Below are positions 22,690 to 34,099 of a stretch of DNA of 64,000 nucleotides, in pieces. Origin of the DNA: Sphagnum compactum. Its lineage: Eukaryota; Bryophyta; Sphagnopsida; Sphagnales. The stretch spans positions 4,845,207-4,909,206 of the forward strand of contig OZ234496.1 in the NCBI GenBank assembly GCA_965153455.1, read 5' to 3'. Numbering within the stretch: position 1 is the first letter of the stretch; every line of letters starts with the position of its first letter. The notes under the pieces are model-generated. The model was not told the origin of the DNA. It was given only the letters and a program-made list of their open reading frames with translations, and ran no database searches. The position numbers and the translations under genes are program-made.

Positions 22690-23438
22690 CCAAGTGTTAT
22701 AACAATTGTTTTGAGGTGTCAAGGCATTTTGACACCTCATCTTTTGTCTTGCAAGTTTTCTGCACAGGGAGAAAAAAAGTTTCAGCAATTTGAATGCGGG
22801 TTGGTGAGTTAGTAAAAAGATGGGGTTTTGAGACAAAGCAGGAAGGAGAGAACAAATAGGTGAGCAAAGAAGGAGCCTTTCCTAGGACTTTGAATCCAAT
22901 CACCCAGGTGGAAATATGGGGGGAAATTCCCCAGTTCTTGAGGTAGCAGAAGTGACTATTCTACCTTTAGGACTGCTTTGGGTTTTCTAGCAGTCTGCAA
23001 AATAGGGGAATTTCCCCCATTTCTTTGAGGTGGGTGGAGAGACTATCTTTGAACACCAGGACTTTCAACACTTGTGGTACCTTCCACTTGTTGACAAATA
23101 CCTCAAAGGAAAATAGGGGAATTTCCCCATTTCTTGAGGGGGTGAAGAAAAGAGTATCTTAGACACCATCATTTTCAACACGTTCGGTACCTTCCACTTG
23201 TTGACAAATACCTCAAAGGAAAATAGGGAAATTTCCCCATTTCTTGAGGGGGTGAAGAAAAGACTATCTTTAGACGCCATCATTTTCAACACGTTTGGTA
23301 CCTTCCACTTGTTGACAAATACCTCAAATCATGGAAGGGTCTAAAGATAGACACTCCTCATTCAACGAGTGTTGCTTCTTAATATTGGGATAATAAAATA
23401 GGTATTTGGACATGAAACACTTTTGCATTATATTCCTA
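22690..23438. repeat. Dispersed repeat, long copy (partner at 43390-43676)
   Basis: Begins with ACAATTGTTTTGAGGTGTCA and ends with TTTTGCATTATATTCCTA, both shared with 43390-43676. The long copy here has an extra ~400 bp made mainly of a ~110-bp tandem repeat. Shared sequence stops at exactly 23438, where the Helitron-like element begins; the other copy runs on into unrelated sequence at 43677. Confidence 0.8.
22915..23335. repeat. ~110-bp tandem repeat, about three to four units
   Basis: CTTCCACTTGTTGACAAATA begins at 23081, 23191 and 23302 (spacing 110 and 111). Each unit also carries GGGGAATTTCCCC-type palindromes followed by ATTTCTTGAGG. The first unit, from about 22915, is more diverged. 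Confidence 0.85.
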
Positions 23439-24168
23439 CTAGAGGGTACCCGTGACCTTCGGACACTGTCAAGTCCCCCAAAAGTGAGGGGGGAAGCAAA
23501 AAAAGACAAAATTATCAAATATATTTGGTTGGTTTTGAGTGTGTAGTCAAAGATATAGAAGCATGATTACAGTTGTTTACTTCATATCCGGATTTATAGC
23601 CAGTTTTGGCACAATTTTCTTGAGGAAGGTCGCCACATTTTTCTATGGAAGATCCCCCACTGTGGCTACAAACAAAAAATCTTAGAAAAATAAAATAAAA
23701 AATAACACTGCTAGGGACGACCTGGGGTCGGTCCCTCCTGGCAACTACCTCCTTACTATGAGATAAATTGCCACATGATTGTCTCCTTCATTCCATGGAT
23801 GGATGACGGGACCCCCACCCCCAATAGAAAAAGAAAAAAAATTGCCCTTTCTCCCTCTCCCCAAAACCCAAAAAAGGAAAAAAATTGGCTGCACTGATTG
23901 CATACCGAGCCTTCCTCAGTGCCTGCCTGAAATTTTTATTATGGGCCAATACCCCTTCATAACAGGATGGATACCTATTGTGCTATAAATAGGGCAGAAT
24001 GGGCAATTCCCTGAAAGAGTGGAGTTTTGCAATTTAAGAAAGGCCCGCGCCCTCCCCCCCTCTCTTTGTCACGGATGAATGACGAGATGGACGACGGGAC
24101 AGATGGATGGAAAGGAGGACCGACGACAACCGGACAGACAGACACCTAAAATATTATATATATAAATA
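23439..24168 (-). mobile_element. Small Helitron-like element (about 730 bp)
   Basis: Read on the minus strand, the left part TATTTATATATATAATATT and the TTTCCATCCATC.GTCC block match the starts of the elements at 49642 and 54194. The 3' end reads GTGTCCGAAGGTCACGGGTACCC then CTAG (23442-23439), followed by a T of the host. A stem GTGTCC/GGTCAC (one mismatch) precedes the CTAG by about ten bases, as in Helitron 3' ends. The flanking host sequence occurs at 43676 without this element, and the junction is exactly between A and T there. The 5' terminus is degenerate (no clear TC). Confidence 0.5.
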
Positions 24169-24474
24169 CCCAACAGCCAACTACAGTGGTTAGTAATATT
24201 TTACATGCAATCTATCCACATGCCAAATGACAAAGTCAAATCAAAATTATTCAGAAATTTCAAACATATCAAGGGAAAATTTCCCCAAGGAAAATTTTTA
24301 ACCAGGAAAATTTGAATTAATATGTGTTGAATCTAACATCAACATAGGGTACATACCAGTGTTAAGTGCTGGTTCACCCAAGGCTTGAAAACACAAGTGA
24401 GTAGACTTGGAGGTCTTTAGTGACAATTTTTTGTAGGTTATTAAAACAGTGCTAGCCTCTAGATAGGCACGCTT
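24169..24474. other. Short intergenic stretch
   Basis: No gene or repeat recognised. Confidence 0.4.
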
Positions 24475-24579
24475 TCACTCTCTGAGAGGGCATACACAGG
24501 CATCTTGTGGCGCCGCATCCTTGGTGAAAAAGAGGGTGCACTCCTTAATGTGTGCCAGATGAGATGGGGATAAAGGTGT

Positions 24580-25260
24580 AAATCGCATCTTGCACGTGGT
24601 CTTGGCCAAAAAGAAGAGGGTGCACTCCTTCATGTGTGCCGAGCCAGAGTGGGACAAAGAAGGCGTACACCCTCCTCTTTCCTTAAAGGTAAATTTGACA
24701 AAAAATGTTTAAAAAATGAGTAAAAATAGTGTTCTAATGTGATGGAGGGGCCAAAAAGTAGTTACACACAAGAAGTAAGCGAGCGTTGGGCGGTTTTTGC
24801 CTTTTACGAAGAACCTTCAGTTTCGGTTCTTGTAGAATGAATCGGATCCCCATATTGATTCCAAAAAAATTGGAACCCTGGCTCTGGTTCTGGTCTGTTT
24901 CTCAAAATGAAAAAAAATTCAGGTTTGGGTTCCAATTCCGGCTTTGCAAATCAGACCCGGTTATGGTTTTGGATGACTTGGTCTGAAATCAGTGGTTAAT
25001 TGCCAATTAACTCCGGTTCTACACCATTTTTTCCCAAAAGAAATATTTCTCAAAAATTGTGGTTCTGGTTGTAGAATTGGGTCTTGGTTCCGGTTCAGGA
25101 TCTAGTATCACGACCAATAAGAAACCTGGTTCCAGTTCTAGAACCAGGTCTGGGTTCCAGTTTTCAATCCAGAACTGGGTCCAGTTTTAAACTTTCCAAA
25201 AATCAGACCTGCTTCCAGGTAATCGGAACCAGGTTCTAACTGGCCAAACTGGGTAACCAC
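24580..25260 (+). repeat. Block shared with gene C flank, rich in GGTTC/GAACC words
   Basis: Matches 56455-57150. From about 24800 it is packed with variants of GGTTCTGGTTC, GGTTCCGGTTC and GAACCAGGT, including the palindromic GGTTCCAGTTCTAGAACC. A smaller piece of similar composition is at 53020-53100. It is absent upstream of gene A. A GTGCACTCCTT-containing unit occurs twice at 24535-24640. Confidence 0.8.
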
Positions 25261-25499
25261 CCAAGGCTAAAGTAAACCCACCTTTGGCACCTAAATATTG
25301 CCCATATCCAACTGTTTTTTTTGAGGGTGGTGAGTATCACATTGCCAGGTCCTTGCATTTTAGCCAGTATAGCCATCTGATTGTAGAAATTTTTTTACGT
25401 GCGTAGCCTTAAGTCTATACTTAATTTCTCTACTGGGCTCACTCAATGTTTTTGATTTAAAAAACAATTTACCCCTCATACTTAAGAGCTGCTCCACCC

Positions 25500-25715
25500 T
25501 GGTAGCCCACACCAGCATTTCTTTTCAAAAAGTTGAAAAAAAAAGAAAGAAGAAAAACCCTCTATATAAAAAAGCAGAGATGGAAGCCCATCCACAAGAA
25601 ATACAAGGCAAATAAAAGCACCAAAACACAACCCAGTAAAGAACATAACAATCAAGACATCACTAATACACAAATAAAATAGAAGACTCGAAACTAGAAA
25701 ACACTGCTTGTGAGA
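25500..25715 (+). repeat. 5'-most flank block shared by B, C and the orphan flank
   Basis: The stretch from CCACACCAGCATTTC to CACAAATAAAA is also at 57394-57570 and 3662-3840 but not upstream of gene A, whose duplicated segment starts inside the minisatellite. Confidence 0.8.
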
Positions 25716-25868
25716 GAGAGAAGGGTCCTTCACTCTGAGTTTGAAATGATAGAATGCTAATATGTTCAATACCAAAGTTGCACACTGCTTGAGAGAGAGA
25801 GAGAGAAGCCTCCTTCACTCCCAATACGGAATGATAGATTATTAATATGTTGAATATGGAAGTTGAAG
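25705..25868. repeat. ~82-bp minisatellite upstream of gene B, two units
   Basis: Two GAGAGA/TTGAATA units, the second with an expanded (GA) run. Same family as at 3866, 8735 and 57590. Confidence 0.8.
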
Positions 25869-26111
25869 AGCACCACACATGAAAAGGGGCATAATATGAA
25901 AATAAAACTGTATCCTTCAAAAATCGTATTCAATTGCAAACCACTCCATTATGCAATTTGAGCACCCAATTAGGGCCACATTGAACTAGCACCCACTGAC
26001 ATGCACCATGAAGGGTGGATGGTAAGTGATAAGGAAACAGTTCTCTGTTGGGTTTCAGTTCCCTTGCTAACCATCGTGGCTAGCTCAGTTGCTTTTTTTC
26101 GCACGGCCTAT

Positions 26112-26143
26112 CTACTAACAACCCACAACCAGGTTGTTAGTAG
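26112..26143. promoter_or_regulatory. Conserved perfect inverted repeat upstream of gene B
   Basis: CTACTAACAACC (26112-26123) and GGTTGTTAGTAG (26132-26143), 12-bp stem and 8-base loop. The loop has one change from copy A while the stem is untouched. Confidence 0.5.
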
Positions 26144-26345
26144 GCAGGCAGTCAAAGTGGGCCTTCCTACTTGCCTTGGTAGTTATCTGAATTGTTACCT
26201 ATGTACCTATATGTGACACCTATTTCCCAGAGAATTGGTTACCAAGGTGAAACCAAATATGTATTAACTCAGTTCAGGTTCATCCACAACTGAGTAATAT
26301 CAGGCATCCAGTGGATGGTGCGCTGGTGGGTGCCGGTTGACTATG

Positions 26346-26370
26346 CCCCCCCCCCCCCCCCCCCCCCAAT
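26346..26370 (+). promoter_or_regulatory. Poly-C tract abutting CCAAT box, gene B
   Basis: 22 C residues run into AATCAGAG, placing a CCAAT about 675 bp before the start codon. This is four C longer than in copy A. Confidence 0.4.
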
Positions 26371-27045
26371 CAGAGAGCTGGACAGTAGGGTTCCTCTTCT
26401 GGCTACAACGGGAGACTGAGTCTTCTGCACTGCTGTGCATTTTTTCGTTTCGATCTGCTCTTTCATGTGTGTTTGATGGTCCTATTGTTATCGTGTTAGC
26501 TACCAAAGTCATTTGCCGCTGCTGCTTTGTTGTGTTCAAAATTTTGGTGGTGCTTTTGGGAGTTGCTATGCGAGTATCGGACCCTTGGAAGTCTCTTCCT
26601 TCCTTTCACCGCTGAGTTTGTTTCGTGTTTTTTTTAGAGCTTTAAATGTTTTGGATCAGCATTCAATAGAGTCTAGCAACCACCTCTTTCCTCCTCCTTA
26701 ACCATTATACTTTAAGAGCTATCCTTCCCTAGCTAGGTCTCAATATGAACTTGCTGTAGAGTTGTGAAGCTTGATAGAAATCGAGCTCTGCGTTTGAATG
26801 TGGGTGGAAAGAGTCGTGTGTGTAGTGGTACTGAGCTAAGAGTGCAAGGAAACTAGTTAGGGCAGATATTCCTAGAGAATGGTCTCTTTCCTTTGGTTGA
26901 AGGTGACAGGCTGATGTACACGTCGTGAGAATTGCGAAGGACTTTGGTCGACAGTCTACCCTGAAATCCGTGTGGATCATCCATCAAGCATAAGTTATCT
27001 ATTATTATTCAAGTTTCAACTTAGAAGCTTTTCGGCTTGTTGATC

Positions 27046-30000
27046 ATGGCAGACGTAGTCGTCATTGATGGTGTCCAAGAAGTTTCGAGAATCCTTACAG
27101 CTAGCGATGTCGTGGTGGAAGAGTTTGAAATTGATGTTGATAAATTTCTTTTCATTAGGGAAGATGGCTCCAGGGATGATATTGATTTGCGAATGAAATA
27201 TCATCAATGCAAAGCTGATTCTAGTGAAGGCCGGCTTGAGGAACCACAAGTTGATAGAGATGTTGAACGCGAGTGGAGTCTTTCAGGGGGGGATGTTCTG
27301 AAGGAATTGGTGTCTATAGTCCTCGAGAGCACTAATGTGAAGGCCATTCAGGTGTGCTGCGATCGTCGACCACATGATTTTATTGAGCAGTTTTTGCAGG
27401 GTCTCTGCACCAATCATAGCATAGTGAGTTTTGATCTAAAATTTCTTGGAAGCTTGGCGATTGATCTGCCGATTGATCTGGTGGACAAATGTGCGGATAT
27501 GCTTTGTCATAATACAGGCCTCAAACGTTTCGGTCTCGACGTAACCAATATTAGAAGGAGAAAGAATCATTTCGGTCTTGGCAAGGCACTCAAGATGAAT
27601 CACACCCTTGAACATCTTGTATTGCATTCATGGGGTAACTCTGTGGAATTAGATTTGGAAGAACTTGTCCAACCATTGATTATGGACAAAAATGGGCACC
27701 AAGCCAACTCTACACTCACCACTCTTGGCCTTAGGCGAATTTCTGCTATGAGCTCAGTTGGTGCTACCTTTGCAAGGATGCTTCGGAAAAATTCTTCCAT
27801 AAAGCATCTTGATTTGACAGAATCTCTAAAAAGTGAATCAGATGCGCAAGCACTGATACAATCACTTGTAGAAAACCATTCCCTTGAAACTTTACAACTA
27901 GAGTATTGTGATGGTGTAAGTGGCTCTGTGTTTCCTGCCATCATGGATGTTCTACTGGTCAATATCACCTTGAAAGATATAGAATTGCGTGCAACTCCTT
28001 TGTATGCTGAGGGCAAGCATTTGACCATCAAGGAACAACTACAAAAAAATGAGATGTACAAGAAGTTACATCTCAAGGAGCTGGAAATGGCCAAGCCAAC
28101 ATCTGCAAGAGTAATTTTTTGCGGCTTTCCATATGCTGGTATGTCTTAAATCTCTCTTGGTTGAACTAGAGGACATCAATGTGTTTGTGTTTGAAACTTT
28201 GTCGTTGCCTGAATCATGTTGTCACATGAAAATTATAATTTATGACTGATTCATAGTAGAATCTTATTTTTGCATCTTTTATTCCGGGCACATGAATGCA
28301 CCTGTTTATTGTGGAGTTATGCAGGCAAAACAACCTTGCGAAAGGCGGTGGTCCGTTCCATTGAACACAGAAGCACGATCAACAAGAACATTCTCAATCC
28401 CTGCAAAGACTTCATGCTGAAGAAGATTGATGGGGGTCAACAGCTAATCCAAGGAGGCAAACAACTTACACACCGCACACGTGGAATTGAGGTACATAGC
28501 TTGAAAAGTAGTGAAGGGATTAGATGGTCTATTTGGGACATGGGGGGTCACGAAGAGTTCCATGGGTTCCATTATTTCATGCTTCCTGATCTAAGTGATA
28601 CAGGTAACCCATCCTTGTTCCTTCTAGTTTGTAGTCCATATGTATTGAGAGATGAGGGATCCCCTTCAAAGGAGAACGTTAAACTACCCATAGAGATTCA
28701 GAAAGAGTTGGAGTATTGGCTTCGATTCATTGCTTCCAAGAGTCGAAGTACAATTTCCTTCAAACCAAAGGTGATCGTGGTCTTGACTCATTCCGACAAA
28801 GTTCCTGGGCTTGTTGCTCAAGCACAGGGGTGTGTCACAAGTTTGAAAGAGCAATTTGCAGAATTGCTAGATGTGTGGTCGGAACCAATTGCCGTTGAGG
28901 GCTTTTCTACTCAATCAGCTAGCAATGTGGCTAGTGTTATCGAAGACAACATTGTAAATCTTCTCAAAGCATTGCCAGATGTGTATGAGGTGTGCAGTAA
29001 TGTGAGATCAGCCTTGAATGGTTGGATGGTGAGAAATCCAAAAAGTCCCATGATGAATTGGAAAACCTTTTCAGACCTGTGCCAGGAAACAGATTTGCCA
29101 GGGTTGGTCAAAGTAACTGCTGAAGGAAGTATGGTAGAAGCAAGGCGAAAAGCAGTGGCAACAAGCATGCACAATTCGGGAGATGTCATCTACTTTGAAG
29201 ATCTTGACTTTCTAGTTGTGGATCTGGATTGGTTTTGCCATCGGGTGATGGGTCACCTGATCAAGCTAAGTGATGATCGCAGTAAACTGGCCAACGCAAC
29301 AAACCCAGATGGTTTCACATCAAGGGCATACTTGGAAAACGTTTTGGCTGATTCACTGAAATCTTCTCGTGAGCTTGGTTATGGTGGAAGTGTCTTGGAT
29401 GTCACACCGCAGAAATTGGTGCACCTTATGTTGAGGTTAGAGTTGTGTTTTGAGGACACAACCAGGTCTCATGGTGTTGGGAACTTGTTCATCCCAACAA
29501 TTTTGGACGTTGGTCAAGCAGCAGGCTCATGGAATTGGTCACATATTAGTCAGAAATCCATCTACTTCGGAAGGAGGCTCCAATGTGCTGACCCGGAGCA
29601 TACATTCATACCTCGTGGTCTCTTTTGTCGATTGCAGGTACTTTGTTCCCATTCCCAAATAGTTGAGTTAGGGAACTTTGCGGTCAAACTCATGTGGGGA
29701 ATGCCAACTTAAATTCCAAATAATTTAGAAGACTAATGCAAGACCCTGTAATGATCTACATTCCTGAAGCTCTCAATTTCATGTTAATTTGGTCCTTCTT
29801 CATTTGATTTTGCCTTTGATTCTGAGATTGATTGATGTTCCTACAGGTATTTTTGCACAACCAATTCTTGACGTTGGAGAAGGACATGAACATGAGAGCC
29901 TTGTATGAACCCAAAAATAACTTCATTTATATAATGCTCAATGGTGTAGAAGTTGTGGTGGATTACAATGCAGATGTGGGCACCCACATTGATGTGTTGG

Positions 30001-31238
30001 CACACTCCAAATCCAAGAGTTTTGATGACGCTTTAGGTGTTGTTCATAAGCATATTATGGACAAAATTCTAGAACGTTGTGTTGCCGCAGATGGATGTCA
30101 GGGGGTGGTACTTGTGGAAGGTGTTATTCGCACAATGTGTGTGAAAAAGTGCATGTCTTTCAAGGAGCGACAAGACCAATCTGTGCTTTTGGAAGAGTTG
30201 AAGCAAAATGTTTTTTCTCATGGGAATGAATATGAACACCCATGGGGTGAGTTGAGACAAGGGGAGAATGTGATTCTTCGTGAGAGTGAACTTGCCGTTA
30301 AGCTGATGGGAGAGACAGAGAGAAAGGAGGTAGAGGAAAGATGTAAGCAAGCGTTGCAAATTGATGAGGTTGATGGTGTCCATGATGAAGCTGCTATGGT
30401 CACAAGAGGATGGGCAACATCAAGTTCTTCCAAGACATTCGTGAACATGAACATCACGCAAGAACCTTCACAAGAGCAGAATCAGGTGGTGAGGGAACTA
30501 ACTCATGAAGTTCGACACCTAGCAGTTGTTGTTCATGATACAAACAATACTGTTCATGATACTCTCAAGCTTGTGAGGGATGAAGGTTTACAATTGACTA
30601 GATTCATCCACAACTTGATTGTAAACTCCTCACAACGGCAAGTTCCACGCATTGTACTCTTCACAACAGGAGATGTCAGTTTCAAACAAAAATTGATCAC
30701 AAAATTGGTTCCAGGGATGAAAGCTCCTCAACTTCATCTACTTTGCGAATACAAGGGAGAGGAGCACATAGTTGAAGGACAAGCCGGTTGTCAAGTGATC
30801 ATCGAAGATGAGGATTGGAAGAACATTCACCAGTTGGTGGTGGAGGGGTTGAAATGGGTTCTATTGGCTGTCAAAGTGGGGGCACACATTACCATGGGGC
30901 TAGGGAACATGGTTCCAAATCCTAAAGTGGAATATGGAAAGGCTGTTGTTGCGCTTGGTGAAGGTGTGCTAAAAGACCCACCAATTGACTGGGCCACTGT
31001 CACCCCTGGAAAGCTTGTGAGGGATGAGGCATCTGCCATCAGAACAGCAGAGAGTGTTTCTGCAGAGCAGTGGTTGGTGAACTTTCTGAAGGATAAAGTC
31101 ATTTTAACACAATTTGGGTTGCAGAGGGTGGTCTACAAGGACACACATGGGAGACAAACAGGAGAATTGGGATGGATCTGTCAAAAACATTTCAAGCATG
31201 GCATGCAAGTCGGGGAATTAGAAGCATATCCAGTTTGA
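27046..31238 (+). CDS. LRR-Roc-COR GTPase (ROCO family), copy B; three exons
   Basis: Exons are 27046-28138, 28325-29637 and 29847-31238 (1265 residues), with introns of 186 and 209 bp at the same sites as copy A. The P-loop GFPYAGKT (360-367) is again split by intron 1. The Roc G3 motif reads DMGGH: the Gln of copy A is His here, as in copy C. THSD, COR and the C-terminal domain (ending GELEAYPV) are almost unchanged. The LRR part differs from A mostly at beta-strand face positions, e.g. LETLQLEYCDGVSGS against LETLGLSDCDGVKGS. The linker carries HDTNNTVHDTLKLV, a two-unit HD-repeat. All exons are open and all splice sites intact, so it is probably functional. The Gln-to-His change may alter GTP hydrolysis; that is inference. 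Confidence 0.93.
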
Positions 31239-32398
31239 ATTTTGGGGTTCTCTGTCCAAAGATGACATCTCTTAGGCTCTTTTTTCACCTTTATCTTCGC
31301 TCTTTTCACCCATCTGAAGCTCTATGTGTGTTTGTCTTTTTTTGTTTTGGGGTCTTTGATCTTGTATCATATGTGGCATTTTCTAGATTGTTTTGTGCTT
31401 CCTATATGTTTGTTCATTCAAAAGGCTTTCTTGTCCTCTTCAATTTGATACTTCATTCTCTTGAATTTCGACATGTTTTGTGACTCATTTCAGGCATCTC
31501 CTTTTGTGTCTTTTCTCAAGACCCTGCTGAAGCTTATGTTATACCTCGTCATCCTGACAAATGTGTCAAGCACTGATGTCCACCGACATTTCGTAATCTG
31601 TCCCAGTTTTCATGACATTGAAGTGGGAAAATTAAATTGAATGATATGTTTCTCCTTTTGGTGTTGCCTCTTCTCTTATTGGTGATTCTTTTTCTAGTAT
31701 TGTTGAGCTGGAAGTTGGCAACCCCAGGTGCTTCCAATCTTTTGGATGTTGGCTTTATGATCCAAACCTTGTCCCCTAGAGCAAGAACTTGGATAGCCTG
31801 AAGCAGGCCCCAGCATACCCAATCTGTTGATTTGCTTGATCTCTTCAATCCTCTCAGCTGGAATTACAATATGAAGATGTGGATGAAGTGGAGGGAAGTC
31901 AAGGATCTTGGCTACAATATTTCAGTTCTTCTGTGCAGGAGAGTACACTTCACTTTCTGCTGTGAAATGTGCTTGGATGATACCCACGCCACCACTTACA
32001 TAAATTCAGGTTTGCAAGTTCACCAGGATGACAAGACATGCTTTTTGTGAGTGTCTTTGATTGCTGTGATGAAACAATTAAATAAGCACAGTGTTCTTGT
32101 GTTTCAGTTTTGAGATGCTGCAGTTATTGTTCATCATCAATAGCTTGCATTTTCTCTTTTGTTCTTTGAGATCTAGTTGCAAATATTTGTGTTCTGGTAC
32201 TGACAAAGAGGCCAACCCCAGTATGTGCTATGTTTTCCAGAAACAAATTGGAGTGAAAAAAACTAGCTCTAACAGGATAAGTGGTTATGGGTACAGATGG
32301 CATGCTGTCTTCAGTTTTGAATTTTTTGACATTTACTGGACCAACAATAAGTGAATTTAAGCAAAAAAGGATTTGAATTGAGGGAATACGTTTCAGTA
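31239..32398. other. 3' flank of gene B
   Basis: Conserved with 14253-15411. No supported coding region. The shared block with gene C ends just after the stop codon, near 31260. Confidence 0.55.
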
Positions 32399-32825
32399 AT
32401 GCCTCCCTCAATGGGGATGGGTGACTGGAAAATAGCACTAGCTGTGGATCTGAATGATGAGAGTGCTTATGCTGTGAGATGGGTGGTGGCAAATTATCTC
32501 TGTCCAGGGTACCCTGTCATGATCCTCATGTCAGACCAACAAGTGTTCTTTATGGAGCAGATTAGGGGCCATCAGATCAAATATTAGCCTCTGACAAAGA
32601 ATTCCAACAGAAGATGGAAGAGGACTCTGATGTTCTCAATGCTGCCAAGAGCACTGACATTGCAAAGTCACATCTGGAGGTGACTATCCCATATAATCCA
32701 TAGACAGTGAAAGAACATGATATGAAGGAGCAGATCTGTCTGGAGGTTGTGTGCTTGGTAGTCAATGCATCATCATGGAGAGTCAAGGTACACATTATTC
32801 TCTGATGTGTTCACTTTCCAAAACC
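32399..32825 (+). pseudogene. Universal stress protein (PHOS32/PHOS34-like) pseudogene, copy B
   Basis: Same ancestral lesions as copy A: one base missing before the VRPTSVLYGAD segment and a stop after TIPYNP. It has a further one-base loss (GTCAATGCATCATC against GTCAATGCCATCATC in copy A) that shifts the last nucleotide-binding segment. Decay has continued after the duplication, as expected for a non-functional gene. Confidence 0.8.
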
Positions 32826-33307
32826 CTCTTGTTTGTAATCATTCTTTTGATCACAGTTCTGCTATATACTTTATACCTGGTTTATTGGAGAAAATTGTGT
32901 GAGAGGTGGGGTGATGAAGACTAATTTTGTGATCTTTCAAAATCCAATAGGAAAATGATTTCCACCAGTCTATCATAAGAATGCTTGTCAAAATGATGTC
33001 TGGAGCACTATGCTATTTGTAGTCAAGTAGGCAGCCAGACTGACTGTATTGATGAATGTCCAACATAAATTCTGGTTTCGCCAAGGCTATGCAGTCTGAA
33101 AGCCATTCTGTTTTTTGTTATCAAAGTAGCAAAAGTGTAGATTAAGGGGTGTCATTATGTTTGTTTTAGATCAGGGAATATATATAGGCTGGTTTACTTG
33201 CAATGGCATCAAAATGAAGCTTTGGTACACAATTTTCAAAATGGTTCATTCAGGCCGTTTACAATTTCAGCTAACAAATTATTAGACGGAGTTTTGAAAG
33301 GTGTTAC

Positions 33308-34090
33308 ATGGGAGTTGTCCAATCTATTATGCACCCATGTGTTCTGTTGGCAAAATTGCTAGGCAGCTACTGTTGTAAGGTGGAGTGCTATATGGAGAAC
33401 AGGAGGGCATGAGTTTCACACCTTGTATGCTCCTATAATGGGCACTGTATCTAGGCAAAACTCAACACCAAATGACGGTAGGTCATGAAGCTAGAAATTT
33501 TAGTGGTTCTGCTGTGAGGTAAGTTATAAGCACTGTACAATTAATCATTGGAAAGCTATTGGCTCAGTGATCTCATGGGCCACATATACCACAGCAACCT
33601 TGTTACTTCCAGCTACTAATAAATTTCTTTCACAAAGAAGTAGACTCTGAAAGAGCTTGATTTAAAAATACATAATGGGATCCAGGAAAGTTAATTAGAC
33701 ACATTTCTTAAAAGGTTTTCTTAGATCTAGAGAGTTGTCCAGTCTATTATGGACCCATGCATTCTGTTTGCACACTTGCTGCAACACAAGTATTATTATT
33801 GTATGGTTGACTTTGATATGGAGAACAGGAAAGCATGAGTTTCTCACCTTGTGTGCTCCTAGAATTGGTGATGTATGGATGCAAAACTCAACACCAAATG
33901 ACATTGCCATGACTTTTTAATAGCTGTTAATTGAGGCTAGAAAAGTTGGGGGTTATGCTTGGAGGTCAGTTATAAGTACAAGAATTAGGCTTTGGAAAGT
34001 GATTGGGTCACCCATCTCATACGCCACGTATACCAGCAACATTATCTCTCCCAGCTATGAATATATCTCTTCTACACAATAATTGAATGA
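33308..34090. repeat. Tandem duplication (~420-bp period) downstream of copy B pseudogene
   Basis: 33308-33690 and 33730-34090 share ordered blocks: GTTGTCCA.TCTATTATG, GGAGAACAGGA, CATGAGTTTC, AAAACTCAACACCAAATGAC. The two are more diverged from each other than A is from B, so the tandem event is older than, or independent of, the A/B duplication. Only one copy is kept downstream of A. Confidence 0.7.
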
Positions 34091-34099
34091 TGAATCCCA

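Larger units (their letters stand above)
25720..33707 (+). repeat. Segmental duplication, copy B (8.0 kb)
   Basis: Partner of 8728-16728. Gene order and spacing are the same: promoter, LRR-Roc-COR gene, stress-protein pseudogene and its 3' flank. Differences are mostly single bases and one- to few-base indels. The 5' half is also shared with the gene C block. Confidence 0.9.
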
